Positions 1 to 6,655 of a stretch of DNA of 18,025 bases are shown here, in pieces. The DNA is from an uncultured Erysipelotrichaceae bacterium (GTDB lineage Bacteria > Bacillota_I > Bacilli_A > RFN20 > CAG-826), in assembly GCA_947303755.1 (NCBI GenBank), contig CAMYZF010000018.1, positions 1 through 18,025 on the forward strand. The letters are read 5' to 3'. The position numbers and the translations under genes were made by a program. Under the pieces are notes generated by a model. It saw only the letters and a list, made by a program, of their open reading frames with translations. It ran no database searches and was not told the DNA's origin. Each line of letters opens with the position of its first letter. Positions within the stretch are counted from its first letter, which is position 1.

Positions 1-1
1 A

Positions 2-70
2 AAACAACAGTGCAATGCTATTTTAGTCGAAGTTGTATGTTTATCGACAATTGGAGACATTTATGATTAA
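2..70 (+). CDS. 3' end of an upstream gene (partial, unidentified)
   Basis: A frame open from the window edge reads 22 codons ending in DIYD and a TAA stop at 68-70. An intrinsic terminator pointing the same way follows directly (72-105), which supports a + strand gene ending here. The visible tail is hydrophobic then acidic, and is too short to assign to a family. The other two frames also stop early, and the frame at base 1 runs to a TGA at 61-66, so the choice of frame is inferred from the better terminator spacing and residue make-up. Confidence 0.4.
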   Translation, partial: KQQCNAILVEVVCLSTIGDIYD

Positions 71-71
71 T

Positions 72-105
72 ACCCTTTGATTTGTTCGAAGGGTTTTTAT
101 TTTGC
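72..105 (+). terminator. Intrinsic terminator of the upstream + strand gene
   Basis: A stem is formed by 72-80 (ACCCTTTGA) and 86-94 (TTCGAAGGGT region, one G-U pair) with a 5-nt loop. It is followed by a T-rich run TTTTTATTTT. It lies right after the stop codon at 70. Confidence 0.75.
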
Positions 106-111
106 CTAGAT

Positions 112-139
112 TTAAAAAGAGCCGGATTATCCAGCTCTT
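112..139 (-). terminator. Intrinsic terminator of the endonuclease gene
   Basis: Read on the minus strand, AAGAGC pairs with GCTCTT, extended inside by GGA/TCC across one mismatch, followed by TTTTTAAA. It sits about 7 bases after the TAA of the endonuclease gene at 146-148, back to back with the + strand terminator at 72-105. Confidence 0.75.
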
Positions 140-145
140 ATCATT

Positions 146-3100
146 TTAATTATTTTCTTTTCTTCGTCTTAGGAAGAAATATCCACCAATAGCAATTAAT
201 CCCATTGATGAGGCGATAATAATAATGGTCAACGTATTAGTATCAACATTGTTGCCGATAATATTGATAACTCTCGCATTAGTAACGATATAGTCGCCAT
301 CAGAAATAACAATGCTCTTGCCTAAATAGCTAGCCCAGGCTTCAAATCTTTCTCTAGCGGTTGAAACGACATAATCAGTGCTAGTCATAAAGGTCGATCT
401 TTCTGCTTTAGTTAGGCCTTCAAAATATCCTTTGGCAATTGTGAATTTAGTAGTACATTGTCCATTTGTATCTTCATACATTATGTAGTTAGCAACGTTT
501 ACAGCAGTATCACCACCAGAACCGCCTCCGTAAGTTATTTCGATGCTTGAAATATAAACCGCGCCACTGTTAGATCTAATTCCGATATATGTGTAACTTT
601 CTGAGAACGTTACTGTGCCGGTCGAACTTCTACTTCCGACTTTTGTGCCAGCACTAGAGCCAAATAAATCAGATGCAGATGAATAGGCGGAATTTTTTCC
701 GTAAACATCTATAGTTCCAGTTCCGGATCCAACGGTGATAGTAACACTGGCAATTGCGCCACCACTTGTGGTTGAAACAATGCCAGAATTGGAGTTCTTA
801 CTTCTTAACTGAATGTTATCGCCATTCCTTGCACTTTGTCCGGCATAGACGGCTCCACTTGGTTTATTAACTCCGCTAAAACTTGTGTATGTTGTAGCAG
901 TAGCAGGTAAATCATCTGCTGTAATTGTATCGGTAACCGAAGAAGTTGGTGTTTCATAATTGACTCTTTGTACTGGAACGGTTAAGGAACATGTTTTGCC
1001 TGATGCAGTAATTGCGTTTGTAAATGTTTTATTAATGGACGCTCCACCACTTTGAGTATCTGCGTAAGTAAACTGATAACCATCATTTGCGAATGTGAAT
1101 GAATTAATCGTGTTATCGCCACTATCTTTGACAGTTATATCGCTTGAGGATATTGTTTCGCCAGGATGGTAAGTTTTACTTACCGAAGCAGAAATTGTCG
1201 TTGGAGCAGCAGAATTCACCGTAATAGCCTGACTACATGATTTACCATCATAGGTGATAGAAACGCTTACATTTGATGTAGTTAATGCAGTCGATGTAGT
1301 TGGGCTAAATGTGAACTCACTTGTATGACCAGCATATGTATATGTGTCAGATGTGCTATCTGAATAATTTCTAGTGATAACTAAACCAGTAGGATCAAAA
1401 TATTCTCCCACTGTGTAAGTTGTCTTTGTCGGAGCGGTACTAACGCTTATAGAAGACAATGTCTTTTGAGCAGCATTGACTGTAATAGCTTGATTGCAGC
1501 TTTCTCCACCATAAGTGATTTCCACACTTGTATCGGTAGTGGTTAATGGAGTTACTGTAGATGGGTCAAAAGTGAACTCACTTGTGTGGCCAGCATATGT
1601 ATATGTATCAGAAGTTGAATCTGAATAATTTCTAGTGATAACTAATCCTGTTGGATCGAAAGTCTCTCCAGCGGTATAGGCCGTCTTTGTAGGAGCGGTC
1701 GCGACTGCGATGGAAGACAAAGTCTTTGTAGATGAAGATTCTGCTATTCCAACTGAAATGCTTGAACAGGAAGCAACGGAACTAGAACTATTTATAATTT
1801 TAAAATAGTTGTAACCAGTTAAATCATAAACTCCGCTGGAGCCAGTAATGGCTGTAGCAGATGGATTTCTTGTTGTACCAGCATATACAGTCAAGCTTCC
1901 GCTTAATCCAGATAAAGTTAAGGTTCCTAAATTTAATGAGTTGTTATTATATAAATAACCTTGTCCACTCTTAAACTGGATTTTACTTGAAAAGTTACCA
2001 ACATAAAATCCAGTGAATGATAAACCGCTTGCGGCAGTATATGTTTTTTCACTCTTAGGATAAGAGGAATCTAAATCTGTATTAACAATAGAATAATCAT
2101 CTCCAACAGGAGTGTCACCGCCACCCGAACCAGATGATGAAACAGTGACAGTGCATTGTGCGCTGTAGACAGTGCTATTAATAGTGGCTCTTGCGGTGAT
2201 AGTAGCGGTTCCTGGGCCAACACCAGTTAAAGTGATGTTTGTACCGCTACTTGAAGAAGCACTACTAATAGAAACAACTGTATTATCGCTAGTGGACCAT
2301 GAAATGGCACTGCCATCGCTAGATGTAGCATTAATCATGGTTGTGTCATCAACGGTGATTGAAGCGGTTGATCTAGAAATTGAAACGCTTGGGCCAACGT
2401 CCCACGAGGCATTAGCACACATATTTTTAATATTGCTATTAACATTACCCCAAATCTTACAGGCATATTCAGGATGATCAACGAAAGCGTTTCTGTTACC
2501 TTGGAGATATTCAGCGCCTTCGTTACGATTCTTTTCTCTTTGGGTAACTGGATAATTAATGTTCCATTTAATTAAAGTTTCAAGATTACCCATAGTGTGA
2601 CCGCTACCATAAGATTGGCCTGTTACAGAGTCTGTTCCACTAGGAGTGGTATTATTTGGCGCAAGAATAAGTTTCGAGTTAACAAGGGTACAATAAAAGG
2701 TGATTCTAGCAGCTTCTCCACGAGATTCAGCACTATAACCAGCGGTATATGGATCCCATCCATTGGATGAATGATTCATTCCTTCGACGAAGAAAGAATT
2801 ACCACGACTGGAGTTTTCACTCGAAATAGTTGGTCGAGGCATATGAATATCTGCATCTGGATATGGGCTACCAGCATCACCACCAGAACCACCACCATGG
2901 CTATTTGGCCAAACGTGTTCACGGTTCCAAGATGTAGCAGATGTATAAGTATAGAAGCTTGAAATCTTTGTACCATATGGTTGTCCATTACTATCGTACT
3001 GGACGGTATTTGGATCGTAGTCGGTATATTTAAATTGACCAGATGGAGTGGTTCCCATTGAGGAATAGCTAACCGTCGATTGTCTCTTACTTAGATTGAG

Positions 3101-3289
3101 CGTTCTTAAAGCGGTTAAAAGTGTGTTTCCGCTTTGAGTGGAATCAATCGTATTATAATATGTCGCTGCATCACCATTTGTGTATGTAGCGAAAGCAACA
3201 TCGCTATGCTTTGGAATATTAAGGGAAATTGCTCCAACGCCTAAAGCAAGTAGAGGCAGGACAACTAAGATTCTTTTTAAGGTTTTCAT
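146..3289 (-). CDS. Secreted, membrane-anchored endonuclease I family nuclease with Ig-like repeats
   Basis: A 1047-aa cell-surface protein that probably cuts extracellular DNA or RNA. Residues 1-25 form a signal peptide (KTLKR then a hydrophobic core). Residues ~38-300 are an endonuclease I (EndA/Vvn) domain: NREHVWPNSHG at 122-131 holds the expected Glu-His pair (E124, H125), followed by DADIHMPRP (H149) and ENSSRGN (N164). Residues ~300-383 resemble a Big_2 Ig-like domain. Residues 523-606 and 609-692 are two near-identical Big_3-type repeats. Modules at ~400-516 and ~785-922 are beta-rich and resemble each other loosely. After an alpha-helical module (~935-1010), a hydrophobic segment (1018-1040) and RRRKENN end the protein. 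There is no LPXTG, so anchoring is by the membrane helix. Start: ATG 3289 heads the signal peptide; the ribosome site (TAGGTCAG) is weak. It has its own promoter and terminator. The nuclease assignment is firm; the biological role (nutrient scavenging, biofilm DNA) is inferred. Confidence 0.9.
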   Translation of the reverse strand: MKTLKRILVVLPLLALGVGAISLNIPKHSDVAFATYTNGDAATYYNTIDSTQSGNTLLTALRTLNLSKRQSTVSYSSMGTTPSGQFKYTDYDPNTVQYDSNGQPYGTKISSFYTYTSATSWNREHVWPNSHGGGSGGDAGSPYPDADIHMPRPTISSENSSRGNSFFVEGMNHSSNGWDPYTAGYSAESRGEAARITFYCTLVNSKLILAPNNTTPSGTDSVTGQSYGSGHTMGNLETLIKWNINYPVTQREKNRNEGAEYLQGNRNAFVDHPEYACKIWGNVNSNIKNMCANASWDVGPSVSISRSTASITVDDTTMINATSSDGSAISWSTSDNTVVSISSASSSSGTNITLTGVGPGTATITARATINSTVYSAQCTVTVSSSGSGGGDTPVGDDYSIVNTDLDSSYPKSEKTYTAASGLSFTGFYVGNFSSKIQFKSGQGYLYNNNSLNLGTLTLSGLSGSLTVYAGTTRNPSATAITGSSGVYDLTGYNYFKIINSSSSVASCSSISVGIAESSSTKTLSSIAVATAPTKTAYTAGETFDPTGLVITRNYSDSTSDTYTYAGHTSEFTFDPSTVTPLTTTDTSVEITYGGESCNQAITVNAAQKTLSSISVSTAPTKTTYTVGEYFDPTGLVITRNYSDSTSDTYTYAGHTSEFTFSPTTSTALTTSNVSVSITYDGKSCSQAITVNSAAPTTISASVSKTYHPGETISSSDITVKDSGDNTINSFTFANDGYQFTYADTQSGGASINKTFTNAITASGKTCSLTVPVQRVNYETPTSSVTDTITADDLPATATTYTSFSGVNKPSGAVYAGQSARNGDNIQLRSKNSNSGIVSTTSGGAIASVTITVGSGTGTIDVYGKNSAYSSASDLFGSSAGTKVGSRSSTGTVTFSESYTYIGIRSNSGAVYISSIEITYGGGSGGDTAVNVANYIMYEDTNGQCTTKFTIAKGYFEGLTKAERSTFMTSTDYVVSTARERFEAWASYLGKSIVISDGDYIVTNARVINIIGNNVDTNTLTIIIIASSMGLIAIGGYFFLRRRKENN
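1214..1465 (-). repeat. Big_3-type domain repeat, second copy (residues 609-692)
   Basis: This encodes the unit that starts LSSISVSTAPTKTTY and contains GLVITRNYSDSTSDTYTYAGH. The same unit is encoded just upstream in the gene at 1472-1723. Long stretches are identical in both protein and DNA, including the part spelling NYSDSTSDTYTYAGHTSEF, which points to a fairly recent tandem duplication inside the gene. Confidence 0.85.
1472..1723 (-). repeat. Big_3-type domain repeat, first copy (residues 523-606)
   Basis: This is the first of two tandem ~84-residue units, starting LSSIAVATAPTKTAY. The copies differ mainly at their edges (FDPSTVTPLTTTDT here, FSPTTSTALTTSNV in the other). The family name (Big_3 bacterial Ig-like) is from the pattern 'PTKT.Y..G..FDPTGLVIT..YSD'. 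Confidence 0.85.
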
Positions 3290-3332
3290 AACTACTGACC
3301 TATCTAAATGAGAGTCTGACTATCTCACGCAC

Positions 3333-3361
3333 ATTATATGCCTATATTTTTTTCTATGTAA
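3333..3361 (-). promoter_or_regulatory. Promoter of the endonuclease gene
   Basis: On the minus strand TTACAT (3356-3361), a 17-bp spacer and a perfect TATAAT (3333-3338) are present. The expected start near 3326 gives a leader of about 37 nt. The start of that leader can fold (TGAGA at 3309-3313 with TCTCA at 3323-3327, + strand). Confidence 0.65.
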
Positions 3362-3395
3362 ATGAAATTAATTGAAGAAATAAGAGATATTACTA

Positions 3396-3417
3396 AACTA
3401 ATTTATATAAATTAGTT
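3396..3417. repeat. Perfect 22-bp AT-rich palindrome in the divergent intergenic region
   Basis: AACTAATTTAT followed by its exact reverse complement. It lies upstream of both divergent promoters (endonuclease on -, membrane protein on +), about 35 bp beyond the endonuclease -35. It could be an operator or simply cruciform-prone AT-rich spacer. Confidence 0.6.
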
Positions 3418-3447
3418 AATTTAAAAAAATAATGTTATTAACAAAAG

Positions 3448-3472
3448 TGATAGTTAAGCGCTATCATTTTTT
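3448..3472 (+). terminator. Terminator-like hairpin between two divergent genes
   Basis: TGATAG (3448-3453) pairs with CTATCA (3461-3466) around a 7-nt loop, followed by six T residues. It points along the + strand, although no gene on + ends upstream; the neighbour there is transcribed the other way. It may end a short untranslated RNA, insulate the downstream gene, or be chance. Confidence 0.4.
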
Positions 3473-3503
3473 AGAAAATCAGAGTGATTTTTGAGAAGTT
3501 TAG

Positions 3504-3532
3504 TTGATATAATCAACAAAATTTAGTATATT
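3504..3532 (+). promoter_or_regulatory. Promoter of the 355-aa membrane protein gene, overlapping an inverted repeat
   Basis: TTGATA (3504-3509), 17 bp, TATATT (3527-3532) give a start near 3539, only ~14 nt before the ATG. The -35 lies inside an inverted repeat GTTGAT-ata-ATCAAC (3503-3517), as expected for a repressor site. A second TATAAT at 3508-3513 has no good -35. Confidence 0.5.
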
Positions 3533-3552
3533 TGGCTAGAAAGGTGTAGGTT

Positions 3553-4620
3553 ATGGAAAAACACGAAGATAAATTGCATCGACGACAAGTAGAATTAATG
3601 AAAAAACGTTTCGAAGTCGATGAAGAAAAACGAATTGTCAATCTCGCTTTAAACTATGAAAAAGCTACTGATATATTGCTAACCAATATTGATACAAAAG
3701 TACCAACCTTCAACCGCGATAAATTCGCTAGTTTAAAAGACATAATCTCAGAATTCCCTTTTGACTATAAGGTTAATTTAGATATTAAGATCGATGATTA
3801 TGAAGATTATAATCCTGAAGAAATATTGGAAGGTTTTAATGATGCGGTCGAATTAACCGTCTATTCTGGAAATAAAGACCACCGCCGCAAATGGGTGCAA
3901 ATTACTTTCCTTCTTGTCGCAGGTATTTTGGTTCTATTTTTTATCGCTAGAGGTCTTATTCAAGATTGGAAAGGAATATCCGAAACTGCCGCAAATGTCA
4001 CCAAAGAAATCCTTGAAATCACAGCTTGGGTATTCGTTTGGGAAGCCGTAAGTTTAGCCTTCCTTAGACCAAGTGAAGATCGTCTTATTTCTCTCACGTT
4101 GGCCCACAGATTAAATAACGTCACATTCAAAGACAAAACAGGAAATATCACTGCAAAAGAGCATTATTTTGAATCTTACGAAAATTCTTACAAAGAGAAA
4201 AAAGGTCTTGTATTTGGTAAGTATTCGTTGCTAATTTCTGGTGCCGCTTTCTTTGCATTAGGCACTGCTAACTTAATTACTTTACTAATGAATTTGGTTA
4301 CTCTATTTAAACCTGTCGATGACTCAACTGCTTCTGCAGGGATGATGGTAGTAATAAATATTTTTATGACCGTTATCACCATATCGTTAGTAGCTTCTGA
4401 AATACTAGGCGGTTTATCTGCGATATGCGCTTATACAGGTCGAGTTGCCAAATTGCATAGATTCGTCTTACCTTTTGGTATAGTTGTCTTTATTCTTGAA
4501 AGTATCGTATTAGGCGTGTCAATAATAATGGGCGACATTTCTATTCCATCTATAATCGGTGTTTTGATTGGGGCAGGATATCTAATAGGCGCAATACTTT
4601 TCAAAGCCAAAAAAGGTTAG
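3553..4620 (+). CDS. Unrecognised multi-pass membrane protein (355 aa)
   Basis: I do not recognise this family. The first ~110 residues are charged, probably helical and cytoplasmic (RRQVELMKKRFEVDEEKR and so on). Then come about six membrane segments: ~115-135, ~152-172 (containing AWVFVWEAVSLAF), ~222-252, ~264-292, ~304-326 and ~332-351, ending in KAKKG. A soluble stretch of ~50 residues separates the second and third segments. The ATG at 3553 has a good ribosome site (AGAAAGGTG, 3538-3546). The gene stands alone: divergent from the endonuclease, convergent with mgtC, with its own promoter and terminator. No catalytic or transport motif is visible. The motif FVWEAV after a short helix recurs in uncharacterised membrane proteins as I remember it, which is not enough to assign a function. 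Confidence 0.85.
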   Translation: MEKHEDKLHRRQVELMKKRFEVDEEKRIVNLALNYEKATDILLTNIDTKVPTFNRDKFASLKDIISEFPFDYKVNLDIKIDDYEDYNPEEILEGFNDAVELTVYSGNKDHRRKWVQITFLLVAGILVLFFIARGLIQDWKGISETAANVTKEILEITAWVFVWEAVSLAFLRPSEDRLISLTLAHRLNNVTFKDKTGNITAKEHYFESYENSYKEKKGLVFGKYSLLISGAAFFALGTANLITLLMNLVTLFKPVDDSTASAGMMVVINIFMTVITISLVASEILGGLSAICAYTGRVAKLHRFVLPFGIVVFILESIVLGVSIIMGDISIPSIIGVLIGAGYLIGAILFKAKKG

Positions 4621-4633
4621 ATCAAATACACAA

Positions 4634-4665
4634 AAAAAGACCTTAATAGGTCTTTTTATTTTGTT
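4634..4665. terminator. Bidirectional terminator between convergent genes
   Basis: AAAAAGACCT (4634-4643) pairs perfectly with AGGTCTTTTT (4648-4657) around a 4-nt loop, with TTTTATTTT beyond. The A-run on one side and T-run on the other let it work for both the membrane protein gene (ends 4620, +) and mgtC (ends 4672, -). Confidence 0.85.
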
Positions 4666-4671
4666 TTAAGC

Positions 4672-5433
4672 TTATTTACGATGAGAGTTTAAGAGTTGAA
4701 CGCTTAAAGCGTTTGTCTCTGATTCGAGTTTAGAAATAAATTCGTTAATTAAGACATTACCAGTCGCAAAGACAACTTGGAAAGTAGAAGCGACGACTTT
4801 GGAATCGCCTTCAGTATCAACGAGTTCGGTAGATAAGCCATGAATCTCTGCATCAAATTCTTTAGCAACAGTTAAAATCTTTGTTAAAACTGGTTCTTCA
4901 CCTTTTGTAGTTAAAGTGATAACCAAATTACGATTATTAATCTTGGATTCAATTTTTCTAAAGAAAACAAGAACAAAGAAGATAACAATGGTAGTGATAA
5001 TAGCGATGATGAAGTTAAATGAGCCACAGGCAATACCAATTGCCATAACAATCCAAATTGTAGCGGCGGTTGTTAAACCTTTGATTCCGCTATTACGATG
5101 GAGAATTGCGCCAGCGCCCAAGAATCCAACGCCAGTGATGATTTGCGCAGCTAAACGAGCAACATCGCGTTTTTCACCAAAGACGGCAGGGAATCCGTAG
5201 ATGGAAATAATCATGATGATACAAGAGCCGACACCAACTAAGAGGTGAGTTCTTAAACCAGCGCTACGACCTTTCCATTCCCTTTCAATACCGATAATAC
5301 CGCAAAGTATCACTGATAACACAATTGCGATTAAAACAAGAATTAAATTGCCGATTGGCCAACCATTGATTACCCAATTATTTAATAATTCAGCAATCTT
5401 TTGATCAATTGTAGTAATAGTAGTAATAACCAT
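4672..5433 (-). CDS. MgtC/SapB family membrane protein
   Basis: A 253-aa MgtC-family protein. Known members are inner-membrane proteins tied to growth in low Mg2+ and, in some pathogens, to control of the F-type ATP synthase; most Firmicute members have no proven role. Visible signature parts: GIIGIEREWKGRSAGLRTH (46-63), the conserved RD..RLAAQIITGVGFLGAGAI (89-110) and GIKGLTTAATIWIVMAIGIA (116-135). Membrane segments are at ~28-46, 64-82, 96-112, 122-137 and 139-158. Residues ~168-250 form a soluble ACT-like C-terminal domain, which marks the longer form of the family. ATG 5433 has a strong AAAGGAGG seven bases upstream. An extended -10 (TGCTATAAT, -10 hexamer at 5486-5491) supplies its own promoter, so it is probably not part of the cap operon that ends just upstream. 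Its exact function here is unknown. Confidence 0.92.
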   Translation of the reverse strand: MVITTITTIDQKIAELLNNWVINGWPIGNLILVLIAIVLSVILCGIIGIEREWKGRSAGLRTHLLVGVGSCIIMIISIYGFPAVFGEKRDVARLAAQIITGVGFLGAGAILHRNSGIKGLTTAATIWIVMAIGIACGSFNFIIAIITTIVIFFVLVFFRKIESKINNRNLVITLTTKGEEPVLTKILTVAKEFDAEIHGLSTELVDTEGDSKVVASTFQVVFATGNVLINEFISKLESETNALSVQLLNSHRK

Positions 5434-5485
5434 AATCAGCCTCCTTTATATATAGAAAAACTTTCGTTAATTTTTCCGTCTAAAT

Positions 5486-5494
5486 ATTATAGCA
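5486..5494 (-). promoter_or_regulatory. Extended -10 promoter of mgtC
   Basis: TGCTATAAT on the minus strand (hexamer 5486-5491) is a perfect extended -10. The expected -35 at 5509-5514 (CACCCA) is poor. The leader would be about 46 nt, too short for an Mg2+-sensing M-box. Confidence 0.55.
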
Positions 5495-5542
5495 AATTAT
5501 TTATAATATGGGTGATTTTTTTACAAAAGCCTTACATATTAG

Positions 5543-5571
5543 AAAAAAGACGCCTTATTTGATGACGTCTT
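5543..5571 (-). terminator. Terminator of the capE-capG-capF operon
   Basis: On the minus strand AAGACG pairs with CGTCTT (5566-5571 with 5547-5552) around a 13-nt loop, followed by six T residues. The capF stop codon (5555-5557) lies in the loop, so the terminator overlaps the end of the coding region. Confidence 0.7.
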
Positions 5572-6655
5572 CTTTATAGGTATCGTGTGTTTCAGGATTA
5601 TATATTTCACTAATCCACATTAATGTATGTGAATTACATTTCCCTATATTGGTGATTTGATGAGTATATCCAACTTTGATGGGGATTGGATTAGGTTTTT
5701 CACCACTTACGTTAGCGATTTCTAATTTATCATCACCAACTTTTCTTTGAATAATTTCACATTGTCCGATAACTGTGTAAAAGATTTCTTTTTTGTATTT
5801 GTGATAATGTCCGCCTTTAGTGATGCCTGGGAAAGAAACGTTGTCGCTGATTTGACCCCACTTTTTAGATTTGTATAGTTCTTCGAATGATCCACGATTG
5901 TCTTCGGCGTAGTTAAAGCTATAACCTTCATCACTTAGATAATCACAAAAAGTTTTGAATAGTTTGAGTTCGAATTCATCGTGAATAATTGGAAGATGTC
6001 TTTCAGATTCGATTTCTTTTTTGAAGTAGTAAAGAAGTTCGCTTAGTTTTCCTAAGGAACATTCATAAATTGGTTTAACTGAAAGAATATCTTTTGAACC
6101 CTTATGTTGTTTATCTTCAATAACTTTAATGAACTCGTCAACGATATCTTCGACAAAGTTGAAAGACACAACATAGTTAGGGTCTCTAACAAATATATCT
6201 AATCCATGGGCGATGTTATAACAAAACGTCGCGCAAGCAGAATTGTAGTTTGGTCTACACCACTTTCCAAAAGCGTTGCATAAGCGATAAACATAAACTG
6301 GAAGTCCTGATGAAAGTAAATAATCTTCCGCCATCTTTTTGGATTTACCATAATCATTGTCTAAACTCGCTTGAGTGGAACTGGAGAAAATTACAGGAAT
6401 ATCTCGTTTATTAGCTTTGATTAGATCTACTAATTTTTTGGTAAAATTGGTGTTTCCATCATAGAATTCTTCATTAGTTAAAGGGCGATTAATTCCAGCA
6501 AGATGCACTATAAAATTCGCGCAATTCACGAATTTTTCTAATTCTTCGCTAGTATTATCTTTATCGAATTCAAAAACCTCGTATCCTCTTCTAGAAAGAT
6601 GAAGAACAAGGTGTTTTCCAATAAAGCCTTTCGCACCAGTAACTAAAATTTTCAT
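5555..6655 (-). CDS. capF: CapF/WbjC-type UDP-2-acetamido-2,6-dideoxy-hexose reductase with cupin domain
   Basis: A 366-aa bifunctional enzyme of UDP-L-FucNAc synthesis. In S. aureus CapF the C-terminal cupin epimerises the product of CapE and the N-terminal SDR domain reduces it with NADPH to the 6-deoxy-L-talose sugar. Visible here: MKILVTGAKGFIG, a Rossmann TGxxGxxG at the N-terminus; HLAGINRP; SSSTQASLDNDYGKSK with catalytic Y102/K106; FGKWCRPNYNS; and the cupin from ~275, with GHYHKYKKEIFY (H283, H285, E290) and VGYTHQI (H332) as probable metal ligands. Length matches the S. aureus protein (~369 aa). The start is ATG 6655, not the TTG 12 bases upstream: ATG overlaps the capG stop as ATGA, and TTGGAGAA lies a proper distance upstream. 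It is translationally coupled as the last gene of the operon. Assignment comes from close recall of the S. aureus sequence. Confidence 0.93.
   Translation of the reverse strand: MKILVTGAKGFIGKHLVLHLSRRGYEVFEFDKDNTSEELEKFVNCANFIVHLAGINRPLTNEEFYDGNTNFTKKLVDLIKANKRDIPVIFSSSTQASLDNDYGKSKKMAEDYLLSSGLPVYVYRLCNAFGKWCRPNYNSACATFCYNIAHGLDIFVRDPNYVVSFNFVEDIVDEFIKVIEDKQHKGSKDILSVKPIYECSLGKLSELLYYFKKEIESERHLPIIHDEFELKLFKTFCDYLSDEGYSFNYAEDNRGSFEELYKSKKWGQISDNVSFPGITKGGHYHKYKKEIFYTVIGQCEIIQRKVGDDKLEIANVSGEKPNPIPIKVGYTHQITNIGKCNSHTLMWISEIYNPETHDTYKEDVIK

Noticed and set aside
2172..2477. A 101-codon + strand frame within the endonuclease gene
   Set aside because: It is antisense to the clear Ig-like coding region, and its composition is that of a shadow frame. 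No ribosome site.
6652..6655. Use of the Mycoplasma genetic code (TGA = Trp)
   Set aside because: All genes read intact with TGA as stop, tryptophan is TGG throughout, and capG ends at TGA in a typical ATGA overlap.
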